NCBI RefSeq assembly: GCF_915070105.1
Contig: NZ_CAJZFJ010000038.1
Coordinates: forward strand, 1-21,785
DNA length: 21,785 bases
From: an uncultured Porphyromonas sp.
Lineage (GTDB): Bacteria > Bacteroidota > Bacteroidia > Bacteroidales > Porphyromonadaceae
Reading direction: 5' to 3'
Position numbers and translations under genes: made by a program. Below, in pieces: positions 1 to 6,139 of this stretch (the first letter of the stretch is position 1; every line of letters begins with the position of its first letter). The notes beneath the pieces are model-generated. The model made no database searches and was not told where the DNA came from. It saw nothing but the letters and a program-made list of their open reading frames with translations.

Positions 1-106
1 CGTAGGTCTGCTCCTCTGTCTCTGCGCTGCATGGACCAGCACAGATGAGGAAGGGATAGGGGGAGGGGGAGTCGAAGGTGAGTGGGCGAAAGAGGTCTGT
101 GGACAT
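1..106 (-). CDS. DAHP synthase / chorismate mutase, 5' fragment (partial)
   Basis: The reverse strand opens an ATG at 104-106 and stays open for 35 codons to the window edge. Residues 21-33 read ICAGPCSAETEEQ. That AGPCSAETEEQ block near the N-terminus is the hallmark of the Bacteroidetes 3-deoxy-7-phosphoheptulonate synthase fused to chorismate mutase, which makes DAHP from phosphoenolpyruvate and erythrose 4-phosphate at the entry to aromatic amino acid synthesis. The short lead before the motif fits a true N-terminus. No clear Shine-Dalgarno or TAnnTTTG box is seen in the 92 bp before it, so it could be read through from the deacetylase-like gene upstream. KDO-8-P synthase also has an AGPC motif but not the SAETEEQ continuation. 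Only the first tenth or so of the gene is here, so fusion status cannot be checked. Confidence 0.82.
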   Translation of the reverse strand, partial: MSTDLFRPLTFDSPSPYPFLICAGPCSAETEEQTY

Positions 107-198
107 AGCTGTCGATCGTCGAGTGGGGCTTATAGCTGGACTATACTTACTCTGTATGGGTAGATGGGTGTGGGGAATAGCTCTACGGGGTGCGGAAC

Positions 199-1653
199 TT
201 AGTAGGAGGCAAGGGGGGAGTCCTCCTCATAGGCATCGGTGACCTCTCGGTCGATCTCCTCGATCAGCCTAAGGAGGGCTCGGTAGAGGACGGAGTGCCA
301 GGGATGGGTCTTCTGGGAGAGGAGGTCATTGTGCCACAGCAGGGTCAGCTCCCCATTGTATCGGGCAGTCGTACGTACTAGGTCACTTGCTACCTGCTCT
401 GCCTCCTCGTGGCTCAGTCCCATAGCCTTCTGATCACTGAGGGTGAGGTCTCGTAGGATGAGGGGGTGGAGGGTGAGCTCGGTGAGCTGACGGGTGTTGG
501 GGTTGATGAAGCGGACAGGGCGACAGGTACCTAGCCGGAAGCCTGCTACATCGGCATAGCCCATCGTGTAGTCGTGCCTAAAGCCCGAATAGAGGGCCTG
601 CAGGTAGTCCTCGGGTTCGCAGGCCACCAGAGAGCTATAACGAAGGCCCATAGGAGGCTGGCCATAGACTCGCTCGAAGGCCTTACGTTCCTCCCCGATA
701 CGATCCGTATACAGGGCTGCAGTGTGGCTACCTAGGAGACCTAGGCGAGCATCTACACGGCGAGCCTCTAGGAGCACTCGGCGCATATAGGAGGAGCGAG
801 GGTGATATTGGGGACGATCCAGTTGATGGCGAGAGGGCATCTTGACGAAGAAGTGGATATGCGCTACGCCCTTAGGGAGGTAGTCCTTGAGCTCACGATC
901 CCACTTGAGGAACTTGGGGAAGGTATAGTAGTCATCCTCCTTGTCTGAGCCAAAGGCTAGCTTGAGTGCCGTCAAGGGGTTCTTCTTCTCCTTCAGCCAA
1001 GCTCTCAGGAAGCTCCTCCAGCCTCTGTAGTTGTAGGGGCGGGCAAGGTCATGCGTGAGATGTACGGCACTGAACGTCTTGGCTCGCTCGGGGATCCTGA
1101 GGTTGTACCGATCAGCGATACCACTGCTGATGAGTATCTCACGCAGTGCATAGCCGTACTCATCTATGATGGGGCGATGGATGAAGCCAGCTCGGTAGGG
1201 TAGGGAGCTCTTACCGGGGAAGCATCCCTGCTCGTCCCGCTCATGTCGTAGGTACATCTCCTCATATCTGGAGAGGAGAAAGTAGCTCGAGGCGATGAGG
1301 TCCGCATGGATGATGACCTGCCGTCCATCACTGCTCCACTCCTCTCTAGGTGATCCGAAGAGGATCGGGATCCCCCGCCACTGCTCTAGGGGCAGGCTCG
1401 GATAGCTCCTCTCGGTACCGTAGTTCTTGCCCTCGAAGAAGCCCGAGGGGAGGATCACCACAGGGTACTGCTTCATCTCCTCGGGGTCATCGGTGTAGCC
1501 GACAGCCTGGAAGCGTCGCTGGTAACGATCCACTCCCTGCCCCTGGACGAATAGGGGCCCGACGAGGAAGTCTATGATATACTGGCGGATCTTGCTATGA
1601 AGCATAGGGCGATGAATGACTAAGTGATGCGACCCGTAGCGGAGGCCTCTCAT
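199..1653 (-). CDS. Polysaccharide deacetylase-like protein (Bacteroidetes DUF7033-type)
   Basis: This 484-residue protein has no signal peptide or membrane segment. It resembles Bacteroidetes proteins with a DUF7033-like N-terminal half followed by a NodB/polysaccharide deacetylase-like half. The N-terminus (HLVIHRPMLHSKIRQYIIDF) fits the start of that family. Mid-protein there is LTHDLARPYNYRG, where relatives usually have HD-x-D, then HIHFFVK and LGSHTAALY (a G-x-H motif), and later YTMGYADVAGFRLGTCRP, a typical late-family block. The substrate is unknown; surface glycan trimming is an inference from the family. The loss of the second acidic residue in the HDxD motif could reduce metal binding. 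The start is the first ATG and the only good one. It lies 107 bp downstream of the EEP-family gene on the same strand, with no obvious promoter between. Confidence 0.7.
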   Translation of the reverse strand: MRGLRYGSHHLVIHRPMLHSKIRQYIIDFLVGPLFVQGQGVDRYQRRFQAVGYTDDPEEMKQYPVVILPSGFFEGKNYGTERSYPSLPLEQWRGIPILFGSPREEWSSDGRQVIIHADLIASSYFLLSRYEEMYLRHERDEQGCFPGKSSLPYRAGFIHRPIIDEYGYALREILISSGIADRYNLRIPERAKTFSAVHLTHDLARPYNYRGWRSFLRAWLKEKKNPLTALKLAFGSDKEDDYYTFPKFLKWDRELKDYLPKGVAHIHFFVKMPSRHQLDRPQYHPRSSYMRRVLLEARRVDARLGLLGSHTAALYTDRIGEERKAFERVYGQPPMGLRYSSLVACEPEDYLQALYSGFRHDYTMGYADVAGFRLGTCRPVRFINPNTRQLTELTLHPLILRDLTLSDQKAMGLSHEEAEQVASDLVRTTARYNGELTLLWHNDLLSQKTHPWHSVLYRALLRLIEEIDREVTDAYEEDSPLASY

Positions 1654-1760
1654 ATATCTCTCTTAGATGAGGTACGGGGTGGATCCTGCGCTAGCTATAG
1701 GATGTAGGAGGGAGTGGGCTCTGAGGGCTGGGGGACTTGAAGAGGATGGATGTGGATATG

Positions 1761-2906
1761 CTACTCGGCTGGGCTAGGAGATAGGGCGAGTACAGCCTCG
1801 ATGGGATAATGGTCGGACTCAGCTGCTGAGCGGTCTACCTGACAGCTCAGAGCACGGAAGGCCTTGCCATATATAATATGGTCGATACGTACGTAGAAGG
1901 GACGTGTATGGAAGGTGAAGCCAAAGCCATTGCCTCGCTCCACGAAGGCATCCTCCATTCCCTCCGACACTCGGCGGTGGAGGTAGGAGAGCGGAGTGTC
2001 GTTGAAGTCTCCACAGACGATCACATGTCCCTCCTTGCTATGCTCTTGGATGAAGTTCTGTAGGATCTGGGCCTGCTCCTCGTGTGCCTTGAGGGTAGGG
2101 GAGAGCTTGGCTCGGAGGGCATCTTGTAGGCGGATCGCATTACCCTCTTTGACGAGGTTGAGGTACTCCTCTCCATCTACACGCCCTAGGTGATAGGACT
2201 CTAGGTGGGCATTGATGACGAGGATCTCCTTGTCGTGGACGAGTATCTTGGCGGCGATTGCCCCATTGACCCACGAGGGGATGGGGATCTCATGCACACT
2301 GCTGATCGGGTGCTTGGAGAGGATGGCTAGGGTACTGCCCCCTCTATTGACACGTATGACTCGTATGTGGGGATAGTCCTGACTGAGGTAGCCCTTGAGG
2401 GTCTTGGAGACGACCCCTGCGAAGGGATTTTGGTTCAGCATAGCCTCTTGGATACAGACGATGTCTGCCCCACTGCTCTTGATGTACTGCAGGGTGGCGT
2501 TGGGGGCTACGTCCGAATGGGGCTTGAAGCCGAAGGCACATACATTATATGAGAGCACACGGATTGTAGGCTCGCTGTGCTCGTCTGAGACACGCTCCGA
2601 GCGGTTGATGGGGAAGTATATGAGGAGCTGGGGTAGGGAGATGAGCCATACGGCGCAGAGCATGAGTAGTCGCTTGCGATCGAAGGCCAGTAGCCACAGG
2701 ATCGTCACCCCCATCTGTAGGACGAGTAGGACGGGGAAGAAGAGCCCAAGGAGGGCAGGTATGATCCACTTAGAGGGACGAATATAGCCCGAGTAAGCTC
2801 CGAGTAAAAAGGTAAGGCTTACGATCACCGTCAGGACGATGAGCGTAACCTTGATGATATGTGAGCTGATCCGTAGGAGCGGACCAGAGGATAGTCTATT
2901 TTTCAT
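1761..2906 (-). CDS. Membrane-anchored endonuclease/exonuclease/phosphatase family protein
   Basis: The first ~100 residues hold three hydrophobic segments (about 17-38, 47-75 and 80-100). The rest is an EEP-fold hydrolase. Visible active-site motifs in order are VLSYNVCAFG (metal/phosphate Asn near 121), DIVCIQEA (metal Glu 144), NAHLES, VCGDFNDTP (Asp and Asn) and SDHYPI near the C-terminus (His 366), so the catalytic set looks complete. This N-terminal-membrane architecture is common in Bacteroidetes; members cleave phosphodiester or phosphate esters, but the substrate here is not known. Its ATG directly follows the stop codon of the preceding rhomboid-like gene (TAGATG), so the two are very likely co-transcribed and translationally coupled. 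The length of 381 aa is normal for the group. Confidence 0.85.
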   Translation of the reverse strand: MKNRLSSGPLLRISSHIIKVTLIVLTVIVSLTFLLGAYSGYIRPSKWIIPALLGLFFPVLLVLQMGVTILWLLAFDRKRLLMLCAVWLISLPQLLIYFPINRSERVSDEHSEPTIRVLSYNVCAFGFKPHSDVAPNATLQYIKSSGADIVCIQEAMLNQNPFAGVVSKTLKGYLSQDYPHIRVIRVNRGGSTLAILSKHPISSVHEIPIPSWVNGAIAAKILVHDKEILVINAHLESYHLGRVDGEEYLNLVKEGNAIRLQDALRAKLSPTLKAHEEQAQILQNFIQEHSKEGHVIVCGDFNDTPLSYLHRRVSEGMEDAFVERGNGFGFTFHTRPFYVRIDHIIYGKAFRALSCQVDRSAAESDHYPIEAVLALSPSPAE

Positions 2907-3785
2907 CTAGTGAGTTTGTTTCGTGTCGTCTTGCCTAGTCAGATCGAGACGTCTGCGCTCGTCCTCGGAGAGACTTTCGTAGCCTGATTGCTTTAGCTGC
3001 GTTAGGAGTGCCTCGTCCTCGGGAGTACGCTTGCCAGAGTCTACTTTGTCCTCTAGGCTGGAGAATATACGGCGGAGAGCTCTGCCTAGAGGCTTAGCTA
3101 CGGGGGCTGTGAGGTCGATGCCTCGGCTTAGTAGGAGGGCAAAGACGACCCCACATGTGATCCCCCCGACATGGGCTAGTAGATGCCCACCTAAGCCTGC
3201 CTTCCACGAGGACATCCCGAGGCAGGCTACCGCAAGCATGATGACAAGACTTACCCCTACGATGGTATATTCGCGTGGGGTGTCTCTCTTGCGGATGTGT
3301 AGGGTGAGGGAGGCCGCTAGGAGCGAGAGCACTGCAGGCTGGGAGCCGACCAGCTCCATAGGGAGTGGAGTCCAGAGCCCGAGTGCTCCACCTAGGTAGT
3401 AGCCGAGCAGGTCAGCTAGTGCCCCCGCCAGTGCCCCATAGAGATAGAGCACGAGCACACGCCAGGGGAGTAGCCGCTCCTCTAGGGTACGCTCTATGAT
3501 GGAGAGTAGGAGGGCCGTACCCATGATATGGAACAGGCTGTCGTGTGGGATGATATAGGTGAGGAGCGTCCACGGATGATCCATTAGATAGCCTACCGTA
3601 GGCTGGAAGGCAAGGAGACTCCCCGCATTCCACCAGCGCATCGGGGAGACGAGGGTGAGCACCCCATCTATGAGGACGAGTAGTAGGTACAGCACGACCT
3701 GTACCACTACGATCCTCCGGATCATAGTCGCATCTGCGAGGTAGCGCAGTAGACGATTAGTTGAAGCTCTGACGTGAGATCTCAC
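2907..3785 (-). CDS. Rhomboid-like membrane protein, probably catalytically inactive
   Basis: This is a polytopic protein with a rhomboid layout: about six hydrophobic segments, HIMGT (86-90) where active rhomboids have HxxxN, LVGSQP (145-150) where they have G-x-S-G, and AHVGG (His 205) matching the catalytic His. Aligning G-x-S-G on G147 puts Gln at the nucleophile position, and Thr replaces the oxyanion Asn, so I infer a pseudo-rhomboid. The charged C-terminus (DEALLTQLKQSGYESLSEDE) matches the tail module seen on many Bacteroidetes rhomboids (DUF6576-like). The open frame starts at a GTG overlapping the upstream rhomboid by 29 bp. An ATG at 3725 (residue 21, MIRRIVV) is an alternative start that removes the overlap and begins just before the first membrane segment. 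It sits between an intact rhomboid and the EEP gene in one operon. Confidence 0.8.
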   Translation of the reverse strand: MRSHVRASTNRLLRYLADATMIRRIVVVQVVLYLLLVLIDGVLTLVSPMRWWNAGSLLAFQPTVGYLMDHPWTLLTYIIPHDSLFHIMGTALLLSIIERTLEERLLPWRVLVLYLYGALAGALADLLGYYLGGALGLWTPLPMELVGSQPAVLSLLAASLTLHIRKRDTPREYTIVGVSLVIMLAVACLGMSSWKAGLGGHLLAHVGGITCGVVFALLLSRGIDLTAPVAKPLGRALRRIFSSLEDKVDSGKRTPEDEALLTQLKQSGYESLSEDERRRLDLTRQDDTKQTH

Positions 3786-4461
3786 CTCTCTTGCGCCATA
3801 GAAGGATTAGGATCAGTCCGCCTATCATTCCCCCGAGGTGGGCGAAGTGTGCAACACTCCCTCCCGTATTATGCGTACCGAGGTAGAGCTCTAGTGCTCC
3901 ATAGATGAGGACAAAGTACTTTGCCTTGAGCGGGATGAAGAACCCCACGAAGACATAGGAGTTGGGGAAGAGCATCCCGTAGGCAAGCAGTAGCCCGAAG
4001 ACCGAGCCCGACGCTCCTACCGTGATGAGGAGATCGAGGAAGGCTCGTGTGGAGAGAATCTCTGTGCCTATATCTACCATCTGGTAGCCTTCGATACCAC
4101 TGAGCTCATACATCCAGAATAGCTCCTGTGTGAGTCCTGCTGATATACCGCAGAGTATGTAGAAGAGTATGAACCTACGTGATCCCCACACCTGCTCTAT
4201 CGCAGAGCCAAACATCCAGACGGCAAACATATTCGACAGTACATGCTCTAGGGAGGAGGTGCTGTGTAGGAATGCATAGCTCACGAGCTGGAAGAGGCGA
4301 AACTTATCCGCTGCGAAGTAATGCAACCCCAGTAGATCGTTGAGGTCAATACCCCGGCGTAGGAGCACTATTGAGGCGACCCAGATGATGAGGTTGATGA
4401 CAATGAGATTACGCACGACTGGGGGTGCCAAGCGTGACCAGAGGGATGAGGGTTGTTGCAT
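3757..4461 (-). CDS. Rhomboid family intramembrane serine protease
   Basis: This 234-residue membrane protein cleaves transmembrane substrates within the inner membrane. The catalytic set is visible: HVLSN (His 73, Asn 77) in the second membrane segment, VGASGSVFG with nucleophile Ser 151, and AHFAHLGG with His 208. About six hydrophobic helices follow the usual order. An unusual stretch of about 30 residues (LFWMYELSGIEGYQMVDIGT region, 115-140) lies between helices before the GASG motif. It heads the minus-strand operon. A TATCTTTG promoter box lies 81 bp upstream of the ATG, and the leader contains a short perfect hairpin. The next gene is a rhomboid-like paralog lacking the nucleophile, so the two may form a protease/pseudoprotease pair (inference). 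Substrate unknown. Confidence 0.9.
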   Translation of the reverse strand: MQQPSSLWSRLAPPVVRNLIVINLIIWVASIVLLRRGIDLNDLLGLHYFAADKFRLFQLVSYAFLHSTSSLEHVLSNMFAVWMFGSAIEQVWGSRRFILFYILCGISAGLTQELFWMYELSGIEGYQMVDIGTEILSTRAFLDLLITVGASGSVFGLLLAYGMLFPNSYVFVGFFIPLKAKYFVLIYGALELYLGTHNTGGSVAHFAHLGGMIGGLILILLWRKRGEISRQSFN

Positions 4462-4502
4462 TATCTTGCCTTGTCTATGACTCTTATTGCTTATTCATTT
4501 GT

Positions 4503-4517
4503 CCCCATCAGATGGGG
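4503..4517 (-). other. Short perfect hairpin in rhomboid leader
   Basis: CCCCATCAGATGGGG pairs CCCCAT with ATGGGG around a 3-base loop. It lies between the predicted promoter and the rhomboid ATG, so it should be in the 5' untranslated RNA. A regulatory role is only a possibility. Confidence 0.45.
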
Positions 4518-4541
4518 AGGAGCTTCGCCTCACGGCTGTTG

Positions 4542-4549
4542 CAAAGATA
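4542..4549 (-). promoter_or_regulatory. Predicted -7 box of the rhomboid operon
   Basis: On the minus strand this reads TATCTTTG, a perfect match to the Bacteroidetes -7 consensus TAnnTTTG. It predicts a leader of about 75 nt. No convincing TTTG/TTG -33 element is seen at the expected spacing, so the promoter may be weak or factor-dependent. Confidence 0.5.
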
Positions 4550-4685
4550 ACTATTCTAGTGCTCTCTCGTGCCCCTTCTTCCCACCCATCCCCTCCCTAG
4601 GCACTCACTCTGCTGGTGACCATCTAGGATATATGCACATATATATAATGTAATGTGTGGGGACAAGTGATGCTGGAAGGGGGGG

Positions 4686-5084
4686 CAGGGCTGATGCTTG
4701 ATCCCTTGTTTGTATTCAGCCATCTTGGACGCTTTGGGGGTGCTAATTATATGTCCCATTGAGTCTTGTCAGTGTCTCTGGGGCTCCTAACGTTAGCCCC
4801 GAGGAGAGCTACATACGAGAGCTCTATAGAGGACATACCGAGAGCGATGTTGTGTACACGCGTGTACACAGTTGTATACACGTGGGTATACTGTTGTGTA
4901 CACACGTGTACACTGTTGTGTACACACGTGTACACTGTTGTGTACACACGTGTACACTTTTCCCTCTTAGATAGCAGCTATATCCTAGGTCATTATATGC
5001 CTAGAATACAGGTGCTTCTATCTTCGGTGTGTGCTTCTCGATTACTTTGTCTTCGGCCTCTAGTGATTTCGTACGTCAGCCCTG
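4686..5084 (+). mobile_element. MITE-like repeat element, copy A (five 22-bp units)
   Basis: This is a 399-bp gene-free block homologous to 17220-17576 and, inverted, to 21631-21785. The ends are imperfect terminal inverted repeats: CAGGGCTGATGC on the left and ACGTCAGCCCTG on the right, 10 of 12 matching when one is reverse-complemented. Shared landmarks, at the same or nearly the same spacing in copy B, are CTTTGGGGGT (4732), CCCCGAGG (4797), ACATACCGAGAGCG (4833), the palindromic array (4852-4957), and CTTCTATCTTCGG (5015). Subtracting two extra 22-bp units leaves 355 bp, against 357 bp for copy B. No transposase is encoded and no clear target duplication is seen. It lies between the divergent rhomboid and V-ATPase operons. 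Confidence 0.8.
4852..4957. repeat. Minisatellite: five 22-bp units of paired GTGTACAC palindromes
   Basis: Units start at 4852, 4874, 4896, 4918 and 4940. Each is an 18-bp core plus a 4-bp linker (AGTT or TGTT). The core is two 8-bp palindromes, GTGTACAC, separated by 2 bp, so palindrome centres alternate 10 and 12 bp apart. Unit 1 (GTGTACACGCGTGTACAC) is a perfect 18-bp palindrome. Unit 2 is divergent (GTATACACGTGGGTATAC). Units 3-5 are identical (GTGTACACACGTGTACAC). Four-base linkers rule out CRISPR spacers. Confidence 0.97.
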
Positions 5085-5457
5085 TGGGGCAGTCATGAAG
5101 CGCTTCCCGAGAGAGGGCTAGAGGGCTCGGTATGCTCCCTAGGGTGGACTCGGTATGTTCGTATCCATCGCCTTACAAGGGTCACGGGTGTGAGCATTAT
5201 ATGTCCTATACCCCCCTCTCTCGGTATGCTCTCTAGTGACCCTCTCGGTATGCCCGATGCGGAGGGCGTTGGGAGGGCTGTTCCCCCAAGCGGGGGTGTC
5301 TCCTTGCTTCCTCCTAACGCTTGGGGTGGAGACGACTGGCCTAGAGGGGGGGATATCGGAGGGGCAGTCGTGGGGGCTATTCCTCGGTGAATAGTGGGCT
5401 AGAGGAGGCCTTTTGTGGGGGAGTTTCTGGGAGCTATTGCTCTTTGGAATTATTTGC
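5085..5457. other. Gene-free region between repeat element A and the V-ATPase promoter
   Basis: I see no credible gene here. It holds four copies of a 12-bp motif close to CTCGGTATGCTC, at 5126, 5149, 5220 and 5244, in two pairs spaced 23-24 bp. The core of this motif (CGGTATG) appears inverted inside repeat element A (ACATACCGAGAGCG). There is also an inverted repeat CCCCAAGCG (5284-5292) / CGCTTGGGG (5318-5326), which competes with a smaller CCCCC-AAGC-GGGGG hairpin (5283-5296). These lie upstream of the predicted promoter. Confidence 0.6.
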
Positions 5458-5465
5458 TACCTTTG
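5437..5465 (+). promoter_or_regulatory. Predicted promoter of the V-ATPase operon
   Basis: TACCTTTG at 5458-5465 matches TAnnTTTG exactly, and a TTG at 5437-5439 sits 18 bp upstream, close to the Bacteroidetes -33/-7 arrangement. The predicted transcript start near 5470 gives a leader of about 60 nt before atpE. TTTGCTAC is directly repeated across the box (5453-5460 and 5462-5469). Confidence 0.6.
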
Positions 5466-5530
5466 CTACGACGCTTGGAGGGGCATCCTCTTCCTGCGCC
5501 GTTATCGCCGACCAACAAACATAATCAGAT

Positions 5531-6121
5531 ATGGACGCAAAGATTCAAGAACTGACGGATAAGATCTACACTGAGGGAGTCGAGAAGGGTCAAGCAGAGG
5601 CTAACCGCCTCATCGCTGAGGCAGAGGCCAAGGCACAGAAGATCGAGGCAGAGGCTAGTCGCCGTGCCGAGGAGATGATCCGAGCTGCCGAGGCACGCTC
5701 CACAGAGCTAAGGAAAAACACCGAGTCAGAGCTACGTCTCTACTCCACCCAGCTCGTCGAGTCTCTCAAGAGTAGCGTGGCCGAGCAGATACAGGGTGAG
5801 GTGGCGAAGTCTAGTGTACAAGCCCTCACTGCAGACAAGGCCTTCGTGCAGGGACTGATCCTCAAGCTGGCCGAGCGCTTTGACCTCTCCCATGGGCTCG
5901 AGATCACGACAGCTGATGCTGAGAGCCTAAGAGCCTACTTCACCTCCCACGCTAAGCATCTACTCGAGCAGGGTGTGACGATCCGTGAGGTGGCCGGTAA
6001 GCCCACAGACTTTGCTATCGCCCCCCAGGATGGGAGCTTCCGAGTACAGTTCGGTGAGGCAGAGTTCGTAGAGCTATTCAAGAGTTTCCTTCGTCCTGAG
6101 ATGACCAAGATGCTCTTCTAA
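5531..6121 (+). CDS. atpE: V-type ATP synthase subunit E
   Basis: Subunit E forms the peripheral stalk that holds the V1 head against rotation. The first ~85 residues are charged and Ala/Glu-rich (EGVEKGQAEANRLIAEAEAKA, then EAEASRRAEEMIRAAEAR), a long coiled coil. The C-terminal ~100 residues form the globular domain, with FVQGLILKLAERFD and FRVQFGEAEFVELFKSFLRPEM. At 196 aa the length is normal. The ATG is preceded by an A-rich stretch (CAACAAACATAATCAG) and no Shine-Dalgarno, as is usual for Bacteroidetes. It is first in the operon; its usual partner subunit G is not evident nearby. DUF2764 follows 18 bp later. Confidence 0.93.
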   Translation: MDAKIQELTDKIYTEGVEKGQAEANRLIAEAEAKAQKIEAEASRRAEEMIRAAEARSTELRKNTESELRLYSTQLVESLKSSVAEQIQGEVAKSSVQALTADKAFVQGLILKLAERFDLSHGLEITTADAESLRAYFTSHAKHLLEQGVTIREVAGKPTDFAIAPQDGSFRVQFGEAEFVELFKSFLRPEMTKMLF

Positions 6122-6139
6122 TACAAAGACGGAAGAGCT

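Noticed and set aside
2395..2787. 130-codon plus-strand frame inside the EEP-family gene
   Set aside because: It is antisense to a gene with complete catalytic motifs and has no recognisable content of its own.
4852..4957. CRISPR array
   Set aside because: Units are separated by only 4 bp of nearly constant sequence, there are no spacers, and no cas genes are nearby.
4759..5098. Overlapping plus- and minus-strand open frames rich in Val-Tyr-Thr-Cys repeats across the palindromic array
   Set aside because: They are read-through translations of the 22-bp minisatellite and its flanks. The matching regions of copies B and C do not keep the same frames.
5190..5390. 66-codon plus-strand frame before atpE
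   Set aside because: Pro/Gly-rich composition, no family resemblance, no ribosome site, and it covers the repeated CTCGGTATG motifs and inverted repeats.
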